From Paenibacillus selenitireducens (GTDB lineage: Bacteria; Bacillota; Bacilli; Paenibacillales; Paenibacillaceae), in assembly GCF_002021565.1 (NCBI RefSeq), contig NZ_MSZX01000002.1, positions 248,027 to 312,026 on the forward strand: a DNA stretch of 64,000 nucleotides, read 5' to 3'. The number at the start of each line of letters is the position of its first letter. Position 1 is the stretch's first letter. This document shows, piece by piece, positions 8,907 through 17,137 of the stretch. Made by a program: the position numbers and the translations under genes. Below the pieces are notes generated by a model that saw nothing but the letters and a program-made list of their open reading frames with translations, did no database searches and had not been told where the DNA came from.

Positions 8907-9875
8907 ATAGGTTAGCATTTGATCTAGGCGGTTCGTAAAGGTATGATTCTGCAGCGTTCGATCATAAGCTTTTTGGGCGATTTCAGTCTGAGTGCTGGGA
9001 TCATACACCGAAGCATGGATGAGATCCGCACACTCTTTTGGGGATGAGAATGAGATGATCTCTTCACCCAGGGTATAACATTGATCTAAATCAGGCCGAT
9101 AGTCGATAAGCTGAAAGGCATTACAGGCTGCGATATCGAAAGTTCGGTTATTGATGGAGTATCCCGGCACGCCTGTTTTATTCTTATCCAGGAAAGCATC
9201 ATCGTGACTTCGATGAATATTAAGTACCACTTTTGCCCCGTTATAGTATCGAACCGTTTCCGAGGTGTTGACCCACTTTTTGCGTATATTCGGCATACAA
9301 CCATCCGAGATGTTTAACGATTCCCAAAAATGTCCAATAAGTTGGACCTTGACATCACGGTTGACATGCCTAAGCATTTCCTCCATGAACGTGATCCGAT
9401 TCTGATACCCGGTTCCAACAAAACACACGTCACTTTGATAGGTAGGATGTGTGACAAAAGGACGGAATACATCCGGATCGGTCCCAAGTGGCAAATGAAA
9501 TACGCGTTTACATCCCATGCGTTCATAGAAGGGTATGCAGCCGGAATCAATCGTGAATACCACATCGTAGGCTGCTGCAACGAGGGAGGCATTGTCGATG
9601 GCATACGGGTCATCGGTGAACCAGACGGCTGTTTGGATGCCCATACGGCGAATGCGGTGAATGAGATCTACAGGCAAATGTGATTTCGGACCGCATAGGG
9701 TCAACACCAAATCAGGTGCAAATTCCTCGATCTCCGGTATCAAATGCTGAATTGGCGATCGGTTCAGTAGAAAAAATCGGGTCTCAGGATTTCTGCTGAC
9801 CAAGGCTTTCATCGCAGCATTATCTAGCATATCGATGGGCCTACGGTATCCTGAAGTAATGTAGTAAATTCTCAT
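8889..9875 (-). CDS. CgeB-family spore glycosyltransferase
   Basis: 328 residues, ATG 9875 behind CAGGAGAGG. It begins directly with the fold (MRIYYITSGYRRPIDMLDN), has the first-half block RMGIQTAVWFTDDPYAID, the hinge segment VCFVGTGYQNRI, and the C-terminal signature RTFDIAACNAFQLIDYR. It is a third CgeB-like paralogue, without the basic N-terminal extension of the one at 569. The aspartate pair in WFTDDPY is shared by both full-length copies. It may be co-transcribed with the upstream minus-strand gene, although a terminator-like stem lies between them. Confidence 0.83.
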   Translation of the reverse strand: MRIYYITSGYRRPIDMLDNAAMKALVSRNPETRFFLLNRSPIQHLIPEIEEFAPDLVLTLCGPKSHLPVDLIHRIRRMGIQTAVWFTDDPYAIDNASLVAAAYDVVFTIDSGCIPFYERMGCKRVFHLPLGTDPDVFRPFVTHPTYQSDVCFVGTGYQNRITFMEEMLRHVNRDVKVQLIGHFWESLNISDGCMPNIRKKWVNTSETVRYYNGAKVVLNIHRSHDDAFLDKNKTGVPGYSINNRTFDIAACNAFQLIDYRPDLDQCYTLGEEIISFSSPKECADLIHASVYDPSTQTEIAQKAYDRTLQNHTFTNRLDQMLTYLTSHE

Positions 9876-9916
9876 GTTCCTCTCCTGTATTGCTATCGTT
9901 CTGAAAGCTATTGTGC

Positions 9917-9947
9917 AAAAAAAAAGGGATGGTGTGGTACCACCCCA
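9917..9947 (-). terminator. Rho-independent terminator (minus strand)
   Basis: On the minus strand a GGTGG/CCACACC-type stem around a GGTACC centre is followed by nine T. It lies 19 bp after the stop of the 9966-10628 gene. Confidence 0.75.
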
Positions 9948-9965
9948 ACGACAGCAGGTTTTTTG

Positions 9966-10628
9966 TTAAGTCGCGAATGGATATGGGTGACCAGGAAAGA
10001 TAGCAGGGCATTGGTGCGGGAATGTAACAACACATGGGTTTTCCGGAATCGGAATATCCGCACGAGGTTGGCATAGTTCCGCTTCAACCATCAATTTGAC
10101 AATGGCCGTTACTTGAATACTTTGGCAGATATTGATATCGACGTTAACCAGAGTATTGTCAACAACGTCTAATACTTCAATCGTTGTTCCGCTTGGTATT
10201 ACTGTAACATCAACATCTGTTCCTGGAGGGGCGCAAAGCAATACTTTTTCGAATCGTACAAAGCTTTTTGTATAGGTGCAATGTACGACATTCGGCACTA
10301 CGGAAGTATCGGTGATTGTAACGAGGTATGTTCCCGTTTTGCGGATGACAACCCGTTGCAATGTTAGTGTAGTTCCCCCAATAGTTACCACAACATTTTC
10401 TCTTACAGAACCTGGTTTCTCGACAGCCTGAACACTCGTCAACTCGACACTAACGGAAAACGACGAAGGCAACGGTAAGCAAGCAGCTGGATCGATGGTG
10501 GACTCATCAACAATTTGTGTCACTTTGACAATCCAGTCGAATATTTTAGGAACCTGTATGCACTCCAGACTAGGTAACGGCAAATATTCTGGTGATGTTT
10601 GTTGCCCTTGAACTAATTTACGTTCCAT
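9966..10628 (-). CDS. Probable spore-coat/exosporium structural protein, beta-rich, unknown family
   Basis: 220 residues, ATG 10628 with AAAGGAGG about 12 bp upstream. I do not recognise a defined enzyme. The sequence is mostly Val/Thr/Ile in alternating strands, with scattered cysteines (CIQVPKIFDWIVKV, PAACLPLP, VVHCTYT, LLCAPPG, NICQS, ELCQPR, NPCVV, HQCPAI). The opening C-x-x-V-P-K-x-x-D-W-x-V recalls morphogenetic spore-coat proteins of bacilli and S-Ena/DUF3794-like proteins. No signal peptide or membrane segment is present, as expected for a protein assembled on the spore from the mother-cell side. A sigma-K-like promoter lies just upstream on the same strand. The function is inferred, not shown. 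Confidence 0.65.
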   Translation of the reverse strand: MERKLVQGQQTSPEYLPLPSLECIQVPKIFDWIVKVTQIVDESTIDPAACLPLPSSFSVSVELTSVQAVEKPGSVRENVVVTIGGTTLTLQRVVIRKTGTYLVTITDTSVVPNVVHCTYTKSFVRFEKVLLCAPPGTDVDVTVIPSGTTIEVLDVVDNTLVNVDINICQSIQVTAIVKLMVEAELCQPRADIPIPENPCVVTFPHQCPAIFPGHPYPFAT

Positions 10629-10668
10629 TTATATTTCGAGCCTCCTTTGTAGTTGTTAAACTCAATTA

Positions 10669-10697
10669 CAGTCTATGGGTATCAAGGTAAAAAGGTG
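10669..10697 (-). promoter_or_regulatory. Putative sigma-K promoter for the 9966-10628 gene
   Basis: Read on the minus strand, CACC (10697-10694), a 16-bp spacer, CATA (10677-10674), then GAC and TG. The known sigma-K consensus is mACm-N16/17-CATAnnnTA; only the last base deviates. It ends about 40 bp before the start codon. Confidence 0.45.
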
Positions 10698-10737
10698 ACG
10701 AATAAATTTGATAAATTTTGTCTGAGGAGGGATGTGC

Positions 10738-12021
10738 ATGAAACCTCAAGTTGTCATTCGGAATCCAGCGGAAACACAGTGGTTTGGCCTGAATACAGAC
10801 GGTACATTAGCGTATTCAACCCATCGTGAAGATGGTGCGTCTACCCATGGATGTCTAAAGGCGAACGAACCCATTACAACATTCTCGATGGTTCAGCATC
10901 GCGGTGTTCTTCACATTTTGACGAATACGCATAGCGGTAGTCTTTACTACATTCAATATGAAGAGAAGAGCCGTGACCAGCAGGAGCTGCGCATCATATC
11001 TGGCCATGAAGCACGTTTTCCTTATTTGTTCTTCTATAAATCGATACTTTATGTATGCTGCGTGGTTACAGAACAGGATCAATCCACGTTCATTATCAAA
11101 TCGTTGGAATCCGGATTGTGGAAGGAAAGTTCATTTCCGTTATTCCAAGCTGAGGATGCCTTGGTACGGTTGGAAGAAGCTATTTTTGCCATTTCGAATA
11201 ACGGTAAGCTGCATGGGCTATTTCGATATCTCAACCAACGTGATGAATGCGTGCTGTCTTGCATCGAATATGACATCGAGCGGGATATGCCAATCGAACG
11301 TCGGCTATTTGCTTTGAGGCAGAAAAACCAGCGGTGGAATCTGGGGTTGGATGTAGACCATTCAGGTAAACCTCATTTTGTATGGACGATTCAGCATGGA
11401 GGAACGGCCGTTTATTATTATGTGAATGCAGAGCGCGAAGCAAGGTCATCGATGCCGTTGTTAATCAATGGAGATCATGATGCAGCGATTCCGCATTTTC
11501 TGTTCGCGAATGAATTGATTCTCGTCTTGTTCTGGAACGGCAATGGACGTGTAGAATATGTGTATTCATTAAATCGAGGGCAGACATGGTCTGCAAGCGG
11601 CCATATTCACTTTGATCAACGTGCTCCCATACGTCTCGTTCAATCTCTCCGAAAACAATCCTGCATCATTTCGCCTGAACCAGTGATGGGATTTCATTGG
11701 CCTTTTTTTCGTTCTCTGGAATTTATTGATCTGTTTAATCCTCAAGTTGGATTAGAATTCTCCAAATCTACAGTGGAACGATTGCACTGGATCAAATTAC
11801 AGATGGAATCTCTATACAGCGACTACCAGCAGCATACAAGTCAATTACGGCAGGAAGCGAGTGAACTCTCTCTTCTGAATGAAGCAAAAGAAGGTCAGGT
11901 TCGACATCTGATGCGAGAAGTGGATCAATTGAAGAAAGAAGAACAGAAGGTACTGCAGCAGCTAAAGGATTTGAACGAGATGGATGAAGAAGAACCTTTT
12001 TCATTACGCTTCATACGATAG
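10738..12021 (+). CDS. Beta-propeller-like protein with C-terminal coiled coil (unknown function)
   Basis: 427 residues from ATG 10738; GAGGAGG lies 7 bp before it, whereas the upstream ATG 10732 is too close to the ribosome site. Residues 1-320 are repeats of short hydrophobic strands with aromatic ends (VLHILTNTHSGSLYYIQY, KPHFVWTIQHGG), as in sialidase/WD-like propellers, but no Asp-box or catalytic set is seen. Residues about 335-415 form a heptad-rich coiled coil. The minus-strand protein at 15672-17060 has the same architecture. No export signal is present. First gene of a three-gene plus-strand operon (10738-13614). Likely structural; no defined family is recognised. Confidence 0.7.
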   Translation: MKPQVVIRNPAETQWFGLNTDGTLAYSTHREDGASTHGCLKANEPITTFSMVQHRGVLHILTNTHSGSLYYIQYEEKSRDQQELRIISGHEARFPYLFFYKSILYVCCVVTEQDQSTFIIKSLESGLWKESSFPLFQAEDALVRLEEAIFAISNNGKLHGLFRYLNQRDECVLSCIEYDIERDMPIERRLFALRQKNQRWNLGLDVDHSGKPHFVWTIQHGGTAVYYYVNAEREARSSMPLLINGDHDAAIPHFLFANELILVLFWNGNGRVEYVYSLNRGQTWSASGHIHFDQRAPIRLVQSLRKQSCIISPEPVMGFHWPFFRSLEFIDLFNPQVGLEFSKSTVERLHWIKLQMESLYSDYQQHTSQLRQEASELSLLNEAKEGQVRHLMREVDQLKKEEQKVLQQLKDLNEMDEEEPFSLRFIR

Positions 12022-12053
12022 TACATAAATGCCTATGGGCGGAGGTGAAAGGT

Positions 12054-13196
12054 ATGGAGATTCGAATCAATTCGGTTTCGCTATGCCAAATATCGGATTC
12101 ATTATTAAGCGATGTCTATGATGTATTGACGCGGTACGCGATGCAATTTCATGTCGATCAGGATCATCAGCGGCTCTACATTGTTAGTCCAGTACAAGGG
12201 ATTCGCATTTATTGGGAGATGGAGAACGGATTCATTCCGCAATCCTTGTCCGATAAGCTTCGCGCTAGCCTGACGCAACTGGGTTTTGATGTTCGTATTG
12301 TGAAAGATGAAGAAGAGAAGAGACGGCAGCAAAGGCTGTGGGATGCGTCAAAGCCAGGTCTGTGGCTATCGATCGGCAGTGACAAACCGTACGCAAGCGG
12401 CATATCGATTTATTATTCACTGAATAAAATGAAACCAAGCAAACAACTCGCGACGATTCTGAGCCAGAATATTTCTCAAATGACGGACATCTCGGTAAGA
12501 GGCGCTTTCTTCGAATGGAAGAATACGATGAATCGTCTGATCCCGTTATCCGGATCAGAACCGCCTATGCCAACGGTCCACTTGGCGAGTAATGATTACT
12601 CCCAGATGAACGAACGGCAAATCGAAGACTTTACGTATTGCATGACGCGGACACTCACAGCTTATTATCATCAATCCTTCCTGATTGATGTCATTCAGTA
12701 TTTCCTCTACTTCCAACATGCGCCGACTCCGATGGAATCGCAGGAAGTCGTAAGCAACGTTAAGGAAGAGATCCTTCAGGTTTCGATGGTGCATGAGGAA
12801 GCCATACATGAAGAACAAGTGATGGAGCAGCCTGAAGTTACGTATGAAGTGCCAGAACAAGAGCCTGTGCGGGGAAGCGAGCCACCACAAGAAACAGAAG
12901 AAATCCAGGACATCATGGAGCCTGTCATGGAGCCTATGCTGGAGCCTGTGGAAATACATCAAGATGAACATTTTGAGGAAGAGGAGCCAGCGGTAGAACA
13001 GCAAAACATGAATTATTCGACCTTTTCATGGGTCCAGTCCCAAATGGTCAAGCAAGGTACAGTGAAGAATACAACGCATGAAATGACGACAGCTTCGTTC
13101 ATGGGGCAAATGAACCGGTTGGCCCAAGCGAATCCACCTCAGGAGAAGAAACAAGAAATAAATATCCTCGCTTATAATAATCGGCAAAAGCGTTAG
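12054..13196 (+). CDS. Unknown protein with acidic Glu/Pro-rich C-terminal region
   Basis: 380 residues from ATG 12054, which has GGAGG 8 bp upstream (an in-frame GTG at 12045 lies inside that site). Residues 1-225 look globular, with a possible N-acetylmuramoyl-amidase-like alternation (IYYSLNKMKPSKQLATIL, AFFEWKNTMNRLIPL), but no catalytic motif can be confirmed. Residues about 235-330 are dominated by Glu, Pro, Gln and Met (EPVMEPMLEPVE) and are probably disordered. The C-terminus ends in NILAYNNRQKR. The gene stands between the propeller protein and the JAMM peptidase, with only 32 and 13 bp gaps. The acidic region could bind the Lys/Arg-rich proteins encoded elsewhere in this locus; that is speculation. 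Confidence 0.65.
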   Translation: MEIRINSVSLCQISDSLLSDVYDVLTRYAMQFHVDQDHQRLYIVSPVQGIRIYWEMENGFIPQSLSDKLRASLTQLGFDVRIVKDEEEKRRQQRLWDASKPGLWLSIGSDKPYASGISIYYSLNKMKPSKQLATILSQNISQMTDISVRGAFFEWKNTMNRLIPLSGSEPPMPTVHLASNDYSQMNERQIEDFTYCMTRTLTAYYHQSFLIDVIQYFLYFQHAPTPMESQEVVSNVKEEILQVSMVHEEAIHEEQVMEQPEVTYEVPEQEPVRGSEPPQETEEIQDIMEPVMEPMLEPVEIHQDEHFEEEEPAVEQQNMNYSTFSWVQSQMVKQGTVKNTTHEMTTASFMGQMNRLAQANPPQEKKQEINILAYNNRQKR

Positions 13197-13209
13197 GAGC
13201 TGCAGTGTC

Positions 13210-13614
13210 ATGGATGGCTTCGTCATGTCTACCGATGTCTTTCACCACATGATTCGATATTGTATGTCACAGCGACCTATTGAAGCCTGCGGCTTCATAT
13301 CCGGTAAGAACCAAATTGCAAGACGTTATTGGCCCATCCGTAATGAGGATCAAAGTCCGGTATCCTTTACGATGAATCCGATTGAATTGGATGAAGCGTT
13401 TACGTATATTGAGGCATTTGGCGAAGAATGTTATGCCATGTTCCACTCGCATCCTACGGGGTTGCCTTATCCTTCACCGTTCGATGTAGAACATACAGTC
13501 TATCCGATTTCCTCGATTATCGTGTCGCTTCGCGGCAATCGGCCCCGAATAAGAAGTTATCGGATTACGGAGGGAACCGTATATCCTGAACGGATTATCC
13601 TAATACCAACATAA
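13210..13614 (+). CDS. M67-family (JAMM/MPN) metallopeptidase
   Basis: 134 residues. The full zinc set is visible: Glu25, then His79-Ser-His81-x7-Ser89-x2-Asp92 (FHSHPTGLPYPSPFD), the E-HxH-S-x-x-D motif of JAMM peptidases. The protein is only the MPN core, as in bacterial RadC-unrelated Mec/CysM-linked or RPN11-like proteases that cleave C-terminal peptide or isopeptide bonds. No ubiquitin-like, E1-like or E2-like gene is adjacent; its partners are the propeller and acidic proteins of the same operon. One of those, or another spore protein, may be its substrate. The start is ATG 13210 behind GGAG. Confidence 0.82.
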   Translation: MDGFVMSTDVFHHMIRYCMSQRPIEACGFISGKNQIARRYWPIRNEDQSPVSFTMNPIELDEAFTYIEAFGEECYAMFHSHPTGLPYPSPFDVEHTVYPISSIIVSLRGNRPRIRSYRITEGTVYPERIILIPT

Positions 13615-13615
13615 G

Positions 13616-13651
13616 GCGGATTTCAGCTCTGAGAGAGAGCCTGAAATCCGC
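13616..13651 (+). terminator. Hairpin terminator after the JAMM operon
   Basis: A perfect 11-bp stem, GCGGATTTCAG/CTGAAATCCGC, stands directly after the stop codon at the end of the operon. The following T-tract is poor (TATTCT), so efficiency is uncertain. Confidence 0.6.
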
Positions 13652-13719
13652 TATTCTGCATGCTTAAGAGAACGTCAAATCGTAAGGGGATAAGAAAGGA
13701 TAAGATTTATAGCAATAAA

Positions 13720-14358
13720 TTATAGAAGTGTAGATTGATAAATATCCGCAGCGAAAGCTAAGCCAGCGGTGTTAATCGCACCGTTATTGACATAGTTGGC
13801 AACTTCGAACGAGAAGATGAATTTTACGTCGAGTGCTACAGAGATTAGACCTGATGTTGCAGGGACGGAGTAGAAGCGAACGTTCTGCCAGTTATAAGGA
13901 TTTTTATTATCCGGAGAGATTCCGCTAAGTGGGTTTAGGGATCCTGCCATCAAATCAACATTTAAATTGGTAAAAGGTACAATCGTGAGTCCAAGCGCAT
14001 CAATGGCTTGGATATTTGCAGTGACCGCATTATCTGCAAACACAGTCAAAGCGATAACAAAGCTATTGAGAACCCCTACGGATAATGGAATGGTTACGGA
14101 ACTAGCAGCAAAACCTTGAATTTCCCCAGGAATGGGAACGGGTTTACTCCACAAAAACTGAGGATTGGCTGCACCAGCGAAAGTCGTATTATCGTTATCG
14201 AATTTAGCGAGTTGAGGCCAGATCAGCGGAGCATTTCCGACATTGACTGAATTCGGTGCGGCTCCGCCTAATAATGCAGTGACGGCTGCTGCTTTGCTGC
14301 CGGCTGCAACGACATTGGACGTGCTGCTTGTTAATCTTTGAATGGGTATTGATGCCAT
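13720..14358 (-). CDS. Unknown Ala/Asn/Val-rich surface-type protein
   Basis: 212 residues, ATG 14358 behind GGAG. Low-charge composition rich in Ala, Val, Asn and Ser, with no cysteine, and a predicted all-beta fold of jelly-roll type (VTIPLSVGVLNSFVIALTVFAD, GLISVALDVKFIFSFEVANY). There is no signal peptide. It resembles the beta-sandwich proteins that assemble on phage or spore surfaces, but I cannot name a family. Its genomic position among spore-surface genes and divergent arrangement from the 14673 gene suggest a structural role. Confidence 0.6.
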   Translation of the reverse strand: MASIPIQRLTSSTSNVVAAGSKAAAVTALLGGAAPNSVNVGNAPLIWPQLAKFDNDNTTFAGAANPQFLWSKPVPIPGEIQGFAASSVTIPLSVGVLNSFVIALTVFADNAVTANIQAIDALGLTIVPFTNLNVDLMAGSLNPLSGISPDNKNPYNWQNVRFYSVPATSGLISVALDVKFIFSFEVANYVNNGAINTAGLAFAADIYQSTLL

Positions 14359-14452
14359 GCTTAATCAGCTCCTTATTTGATGAGAAAGTGTGATTTGTTT
14401 ATACTTCTTATCCCCTTACGCTATTAATATATTCAGAGATGATATAAACCGT

Positions 14453-14590
14453 ATGGTTAATCTTCTAACATCAATCGCATATTTTTCATAGATTGTTGAT
14501 TTCTTAAATGACAGATTGATACTCCAAAAGTTACTATTCTATGAATCTATGAATGGCTTGGTTACTCTATTAGCATCAATCGCATATTTT
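14453..14590. repeat. Imperfect 33-bp direct repeat in the 14359-14672 intergenic region
   Basis: Copies at 14453-14485 and 14558-14590 match at 28 of 33 positions, and the last 17 bases (CATCAATCGCATATTTT) are identical. They lie exactly 105 bp apart, which is ten helical turns. The second copy contains a sigma-K-like promoter. The rest of this 314-bp gene-free stretch shows no further feature. Confidence 0.7.
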
Positions 14591-14591
14591 A
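14563..14591 (+). promoter_or_regulatory. Putative sigma-K promoter for the 14673 gene
   Basis: TACT (14563-14566), a 16-bp spacer, then CATATTTTA (14583-14591), which fits CATAnnnTA exactly. It lies about 80 bp before the start codon of the downstream gene. Confidence 0.45.
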
Positions 14592-14672
14592 ATGCCGTAA
14601 GGTAGCAGCACAATCTTTCTTCTCGACGTTGACATATTCATAGAGAAGAACAAACGGGAGGAGGTGATTTTT

Positions 14673-15065
14673 ATGCCGATATTCTTCAATAGAAACGAGA
14701 TTTTCAGTTTATCCAATGGGCTTGTACCGGGCAAAACATCCTATCAATTCGTATTTCAGAATGACACGAATGTGTCCATCTGCGATTTGCATCTCATGAC
14801 AACAAGCCCATCCCCAGGTATCCCGCCACTGATTACAAAAGTCAAATTGCAGACAACGACCAATGCCAGTGCTGTAGTTCTAGCCACCCCAACGAATACA
14901 CTAGACATCGATATTCAGAGCTTCTTCGGATTTACGAGCTGTATTTCCCCAACATTTCCAGCAAGCTTCTTCCTGCTCACCATCACTTTCAGCCGTCCGT
15001 TTACTGATTCCGAAGGATTGCAAATTGCCCCTACGAACTTCGAAGGGGATGTTATTGTCGCTTAA
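14673..15065 (+). CDS. Unknown small beta-rich protein
   Basis: 130 residues from ATG 14673; the strong site GGGAGGAGGTG lies 7 bp upstream, so the upstream GTG 14664 is part of the ribosome site. The sequence is Thr/Ser/Phe-rich with alternating hydrophobics (VSICDLHLMTTSPSPG, FGFTSCISPTFPASFFLLTITF) and two or three cysteines. There is no signal peptide or membrane helix. No family is recognised. A sigma-K-like promoter and two intergenic repeats precede it, so mother-cell expression and assembly on the spore are likely. A bidirectional terminator follows. Confidence 0.6.
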   Translation: MPIFFNRNEIFSLSNGLVPGKTSYQFVFQNDTNVSICDLHLMTTSPSPGIPPLITKVKLQTTTNASAVVLATPTNTLDIDIQSFFGFTSCISPTFPASFFLLTITFSRPFTDSEGLQIAPTNFEGDVIVA

Positions 15066-15108
15066 TGTCAGCATTGCGTGATGCATTGGACAAGCAAATA
15101 AGATCGAA

Positions 15109-15141
15109 AAACACCGCAGCCCCTTAGGGACTGCGGTGTTT
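15109..15141. terminator. Bidirectional terminator between convergent genes
   Basis: An 11-bp stem AAACACCGCAG/CTGCGGTGTTT has A-rich bases on one side and TTTCTC on the other. It lies between the 14673 (+) and 15150 (-) genes. Confidence 0.8.
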
Positions 15142-15149
15142 CTCATCCA

Positions 15150-15659
15150 CTAATTGGATTGTGCTGCCCCATATAAATGGATGCAGATCGGGTTCCATAC
15201 GCTATACATTTGATTGCGGATGAATAGGTAGGCATCGATTTGAATGGTTCCAGCATGCTTCGGGAAATTAAAATCCATTTGAATTTCTTTTAATTCAAAG
15301 GAAGAACCCGGTGTGAGCTGAAGTGGTTCAATTGATTGTATTCGATATTCACCTGTCTTTTTTCCATGGGAAGACCAGTCTTCCCTCGTAAAGGACCAGC
15401 CATGCGGGGATCCGTTGCGTGATTTCATATACATTCCGTATACACTAATTAAACTTGGAGAGAGGACCTTTCCACTTAGTTTACCTACATTTCCTGGCGA
15501 GATTTGCAGGATTATTTCGGGATTATCAAGCGTTTCGTTGCTTTGATTTCGGAAGGTTAAGCCGGCGTAAATGGATATGCGACGCAACTCAACATCGAAA
15601 TCCGTGAAATGTTGAAAATAGCCTTCGATCATGGCGTTTGTTTCTAATTCAGTCATCAT
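15150..15659 (-). CDS. Unknown protein, beta-sandwich-like
   Basis: 169 residues; ATG 15659 behind AAAGGGA. Strand-rich with repeated polar/hydrophobic alternation (ISIYAGLTFRNQSNETLDNPEI, IQIDAYLFIRNQMYSVW). The block of a fold-like Asn/Gln-rich loop followed by LQISPGNVGKLSGKVL resembles immunoglobulin-type or carbohydrate-binding sandwiches, without enough identity to assign. No export signal. Its gene lies 12 bp after the propeller/coiled-coil protein on the minus strand, so the two are one operon. Confidence 0.6.
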   Translation of the reverse strand: MMTELETNAMIEGYFQHFTDFDVELRRISIYAGLTFRNQSNETLDNPEIILQISPGNVGKLSGKVLSPSLISVYGMYMKSRNGSPHGWSFTREDWSSHGKKTGEYRIQSIEPLQLTPGSSFELKEIQMDFNFPKHAGTIQIDAYLFIRNQMYSVWNPICIHLYGAAQSN

Positions 15660-15671
15660 CAGACATCCCTT

Positions 15672-17060
15672 TCATTCATTTCCGGTTAATTTATATAAAA
15701 AGTGAACGACTTTATCTCTTACGCTTTTTTTTCCAGCGTCCCCATTCAAATCAAGCGTGACGACGTTGGATCGCGGATCTGCGATAACTTCATTGCTGAT
15801 TTGCGTAGGCGAATAGACATTGTTTGATGGTCGAACTTGTGTGCTGGGAGCTGAATGTAATGTATGTCGAGGGAGGGCTTGGCGTATAGATAACTCTTCA
15901 TTAAGGATTAAGAGCCGAGCTTTATAGGCTGCAACAAGATCTTTCCAATGTTTGATGGTCTGTTCAAATTGCTGTTGTTCTGACAGGAGTTGTTCTTTCT
16001 GCTGGACCATGGATAAGGCAGAAGACATCCACCGTTCCGTAAATAACAGGGATTGACGGAAATCGCGATCAGACCTGTATTGATCGATACCATATCCGGT
16101 CTGTTCGTTGAGTTCATGTATACTGCGGCTATCTGCGAACCAAGAAGGACTTATCGTACCGAAAGAGGGATGATCCGTAATAGCCACCCATTTGACGATC
16201 GATTCCGTGTGGGCGGCTTGGATGGGACCCCATGAACTTGTCGATGGTTGATATTGAAGTTGATATAAAAGAGGATCTGAATGCCAAAAGCATCGAATAT
16301 GCTGGCCTTCGATGGCAAAGGTTGCATCGTCTATCGTCAGTTGCGGAATTAGGATCCCGCTGTCGGCAATGAAATGCAGTTTTTGATGATCAGCATGTAA
16401 TTGGAAATAGGCGAGATGGAGCTGTCCAACGTAAAATTGGAAGAGCACGATATGCCATGTGTCAGACGAATCTACAGCAAGCAGGGGAACCAGCTGGCAT
16501 TGGTCATTCGTTTCGTAGACGGTGAATGGTTCTAACCATTGTTCCAACGTGTGGTCATACGGAAGCAAGCAGAACTGGGTTCTCTTATCCACCGGGACCG
16601 TATATCCTAACATGATGATGTTATTGTCCATCAGAAGTTGAACACGATCTATAGCATCCGATTCGACTACGGCGATCGGCTCATTCCAGTGAATACCGGA
16701 TAGCTGCCGATATTCGATGCGGTTGTGGTACACCATGAACAAATGAAGTCGATTCGAATGGCATCCTAATTGAATATCCATGACGTCCTTAGCATTGCGA
16801 TCGATGGAGTGGAATTGGACGGTATATTTATAGGGATGCAGGATCGCATGAATAATCTCATCGAAGCGATTGATATAGATCATATGAATAAACTGCTGCT
16901 CATCTTGGCATATCCCGATATGATCCGTTTGGGCCTCAAGCAGCAATTCGTTCGGATGTTCAAGTATGCTATGTTCGAGGGGATCAATTATAAACCCCTG
17001 TTCAGAGGGTCTAATCACAGATAGATGATAACGGTTCGCTGCTATATAGTGAACCTTCAT
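15672..17060 (-). CDS. Beta-propeller-like protein with coiled coil (paralogue of the 10738 gene)
   Basis: 462 residues; ATG 17060 with GGAGG upstream. Residues 1-310 are propeller-like strands (LHLFMVYHNRIEYRQLSG, TWHIVLFQFYVGQLHLAYFQL), followed by a Gln/Glu-rich coiled coil at about 345-400 and a C-terminal tail ending KVVHFLYKLTGNE. Length and domain order match the protein at 10738-12021, though sequence identity is low by eye. No catalytic site is visible. Both are encoded inside the spore-polysaccharide locus and may act as sugar-recognising scaffold proteins; this is inference. Confidence 0.68.
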   Translation of the reverse strand: MKVHYIAANRYHLSVIRPSEQGFIIDPLEHSILEHPNELLLEAQTDHIGICQDEQQFIHMIYINRFDEIIHAILHPYKYTVQFHSIDRNAKDVMDIQLGCHSNRLHLFMVYHNRIEYRQLSGIHWNEPIAVVESDAIDRVQLLMDNNIIMLGYTVPVDKRTQFCLLPYDHTLEQWLEPFTVYETNDQCQLVPLLAVDSSDTWHIVLFQFYVGQLHLAYFQLHADHQKLHFIADSGILIPQLTIDDATFAIEGQHIRCFWHSDPLLYQLQYQPSTSSWGPIQAAHTESIVKWVAITDHPSFGTISPSWFADSRSIHELNEQTGYGIDQYRSDRDFRQSLLFTERWMSSALSMVQQKEQLLSEQQQFEQTIKHWKDLVAAYKARLLILNEELSIRQALPRHTLHSAPSTQVRPSNNVYSPTQISNEVIADPRSNVVTLDLNGDAGKKSVRDKVVHFLYKLTGNE

Positions 17061-17137
17061 TTGTATTCCTCCTTTCCAATAGGAGATGCAACACTTCGAT
17101 TCATGATTATTTTATTCGGAAACCTGAAGACGAAGAA

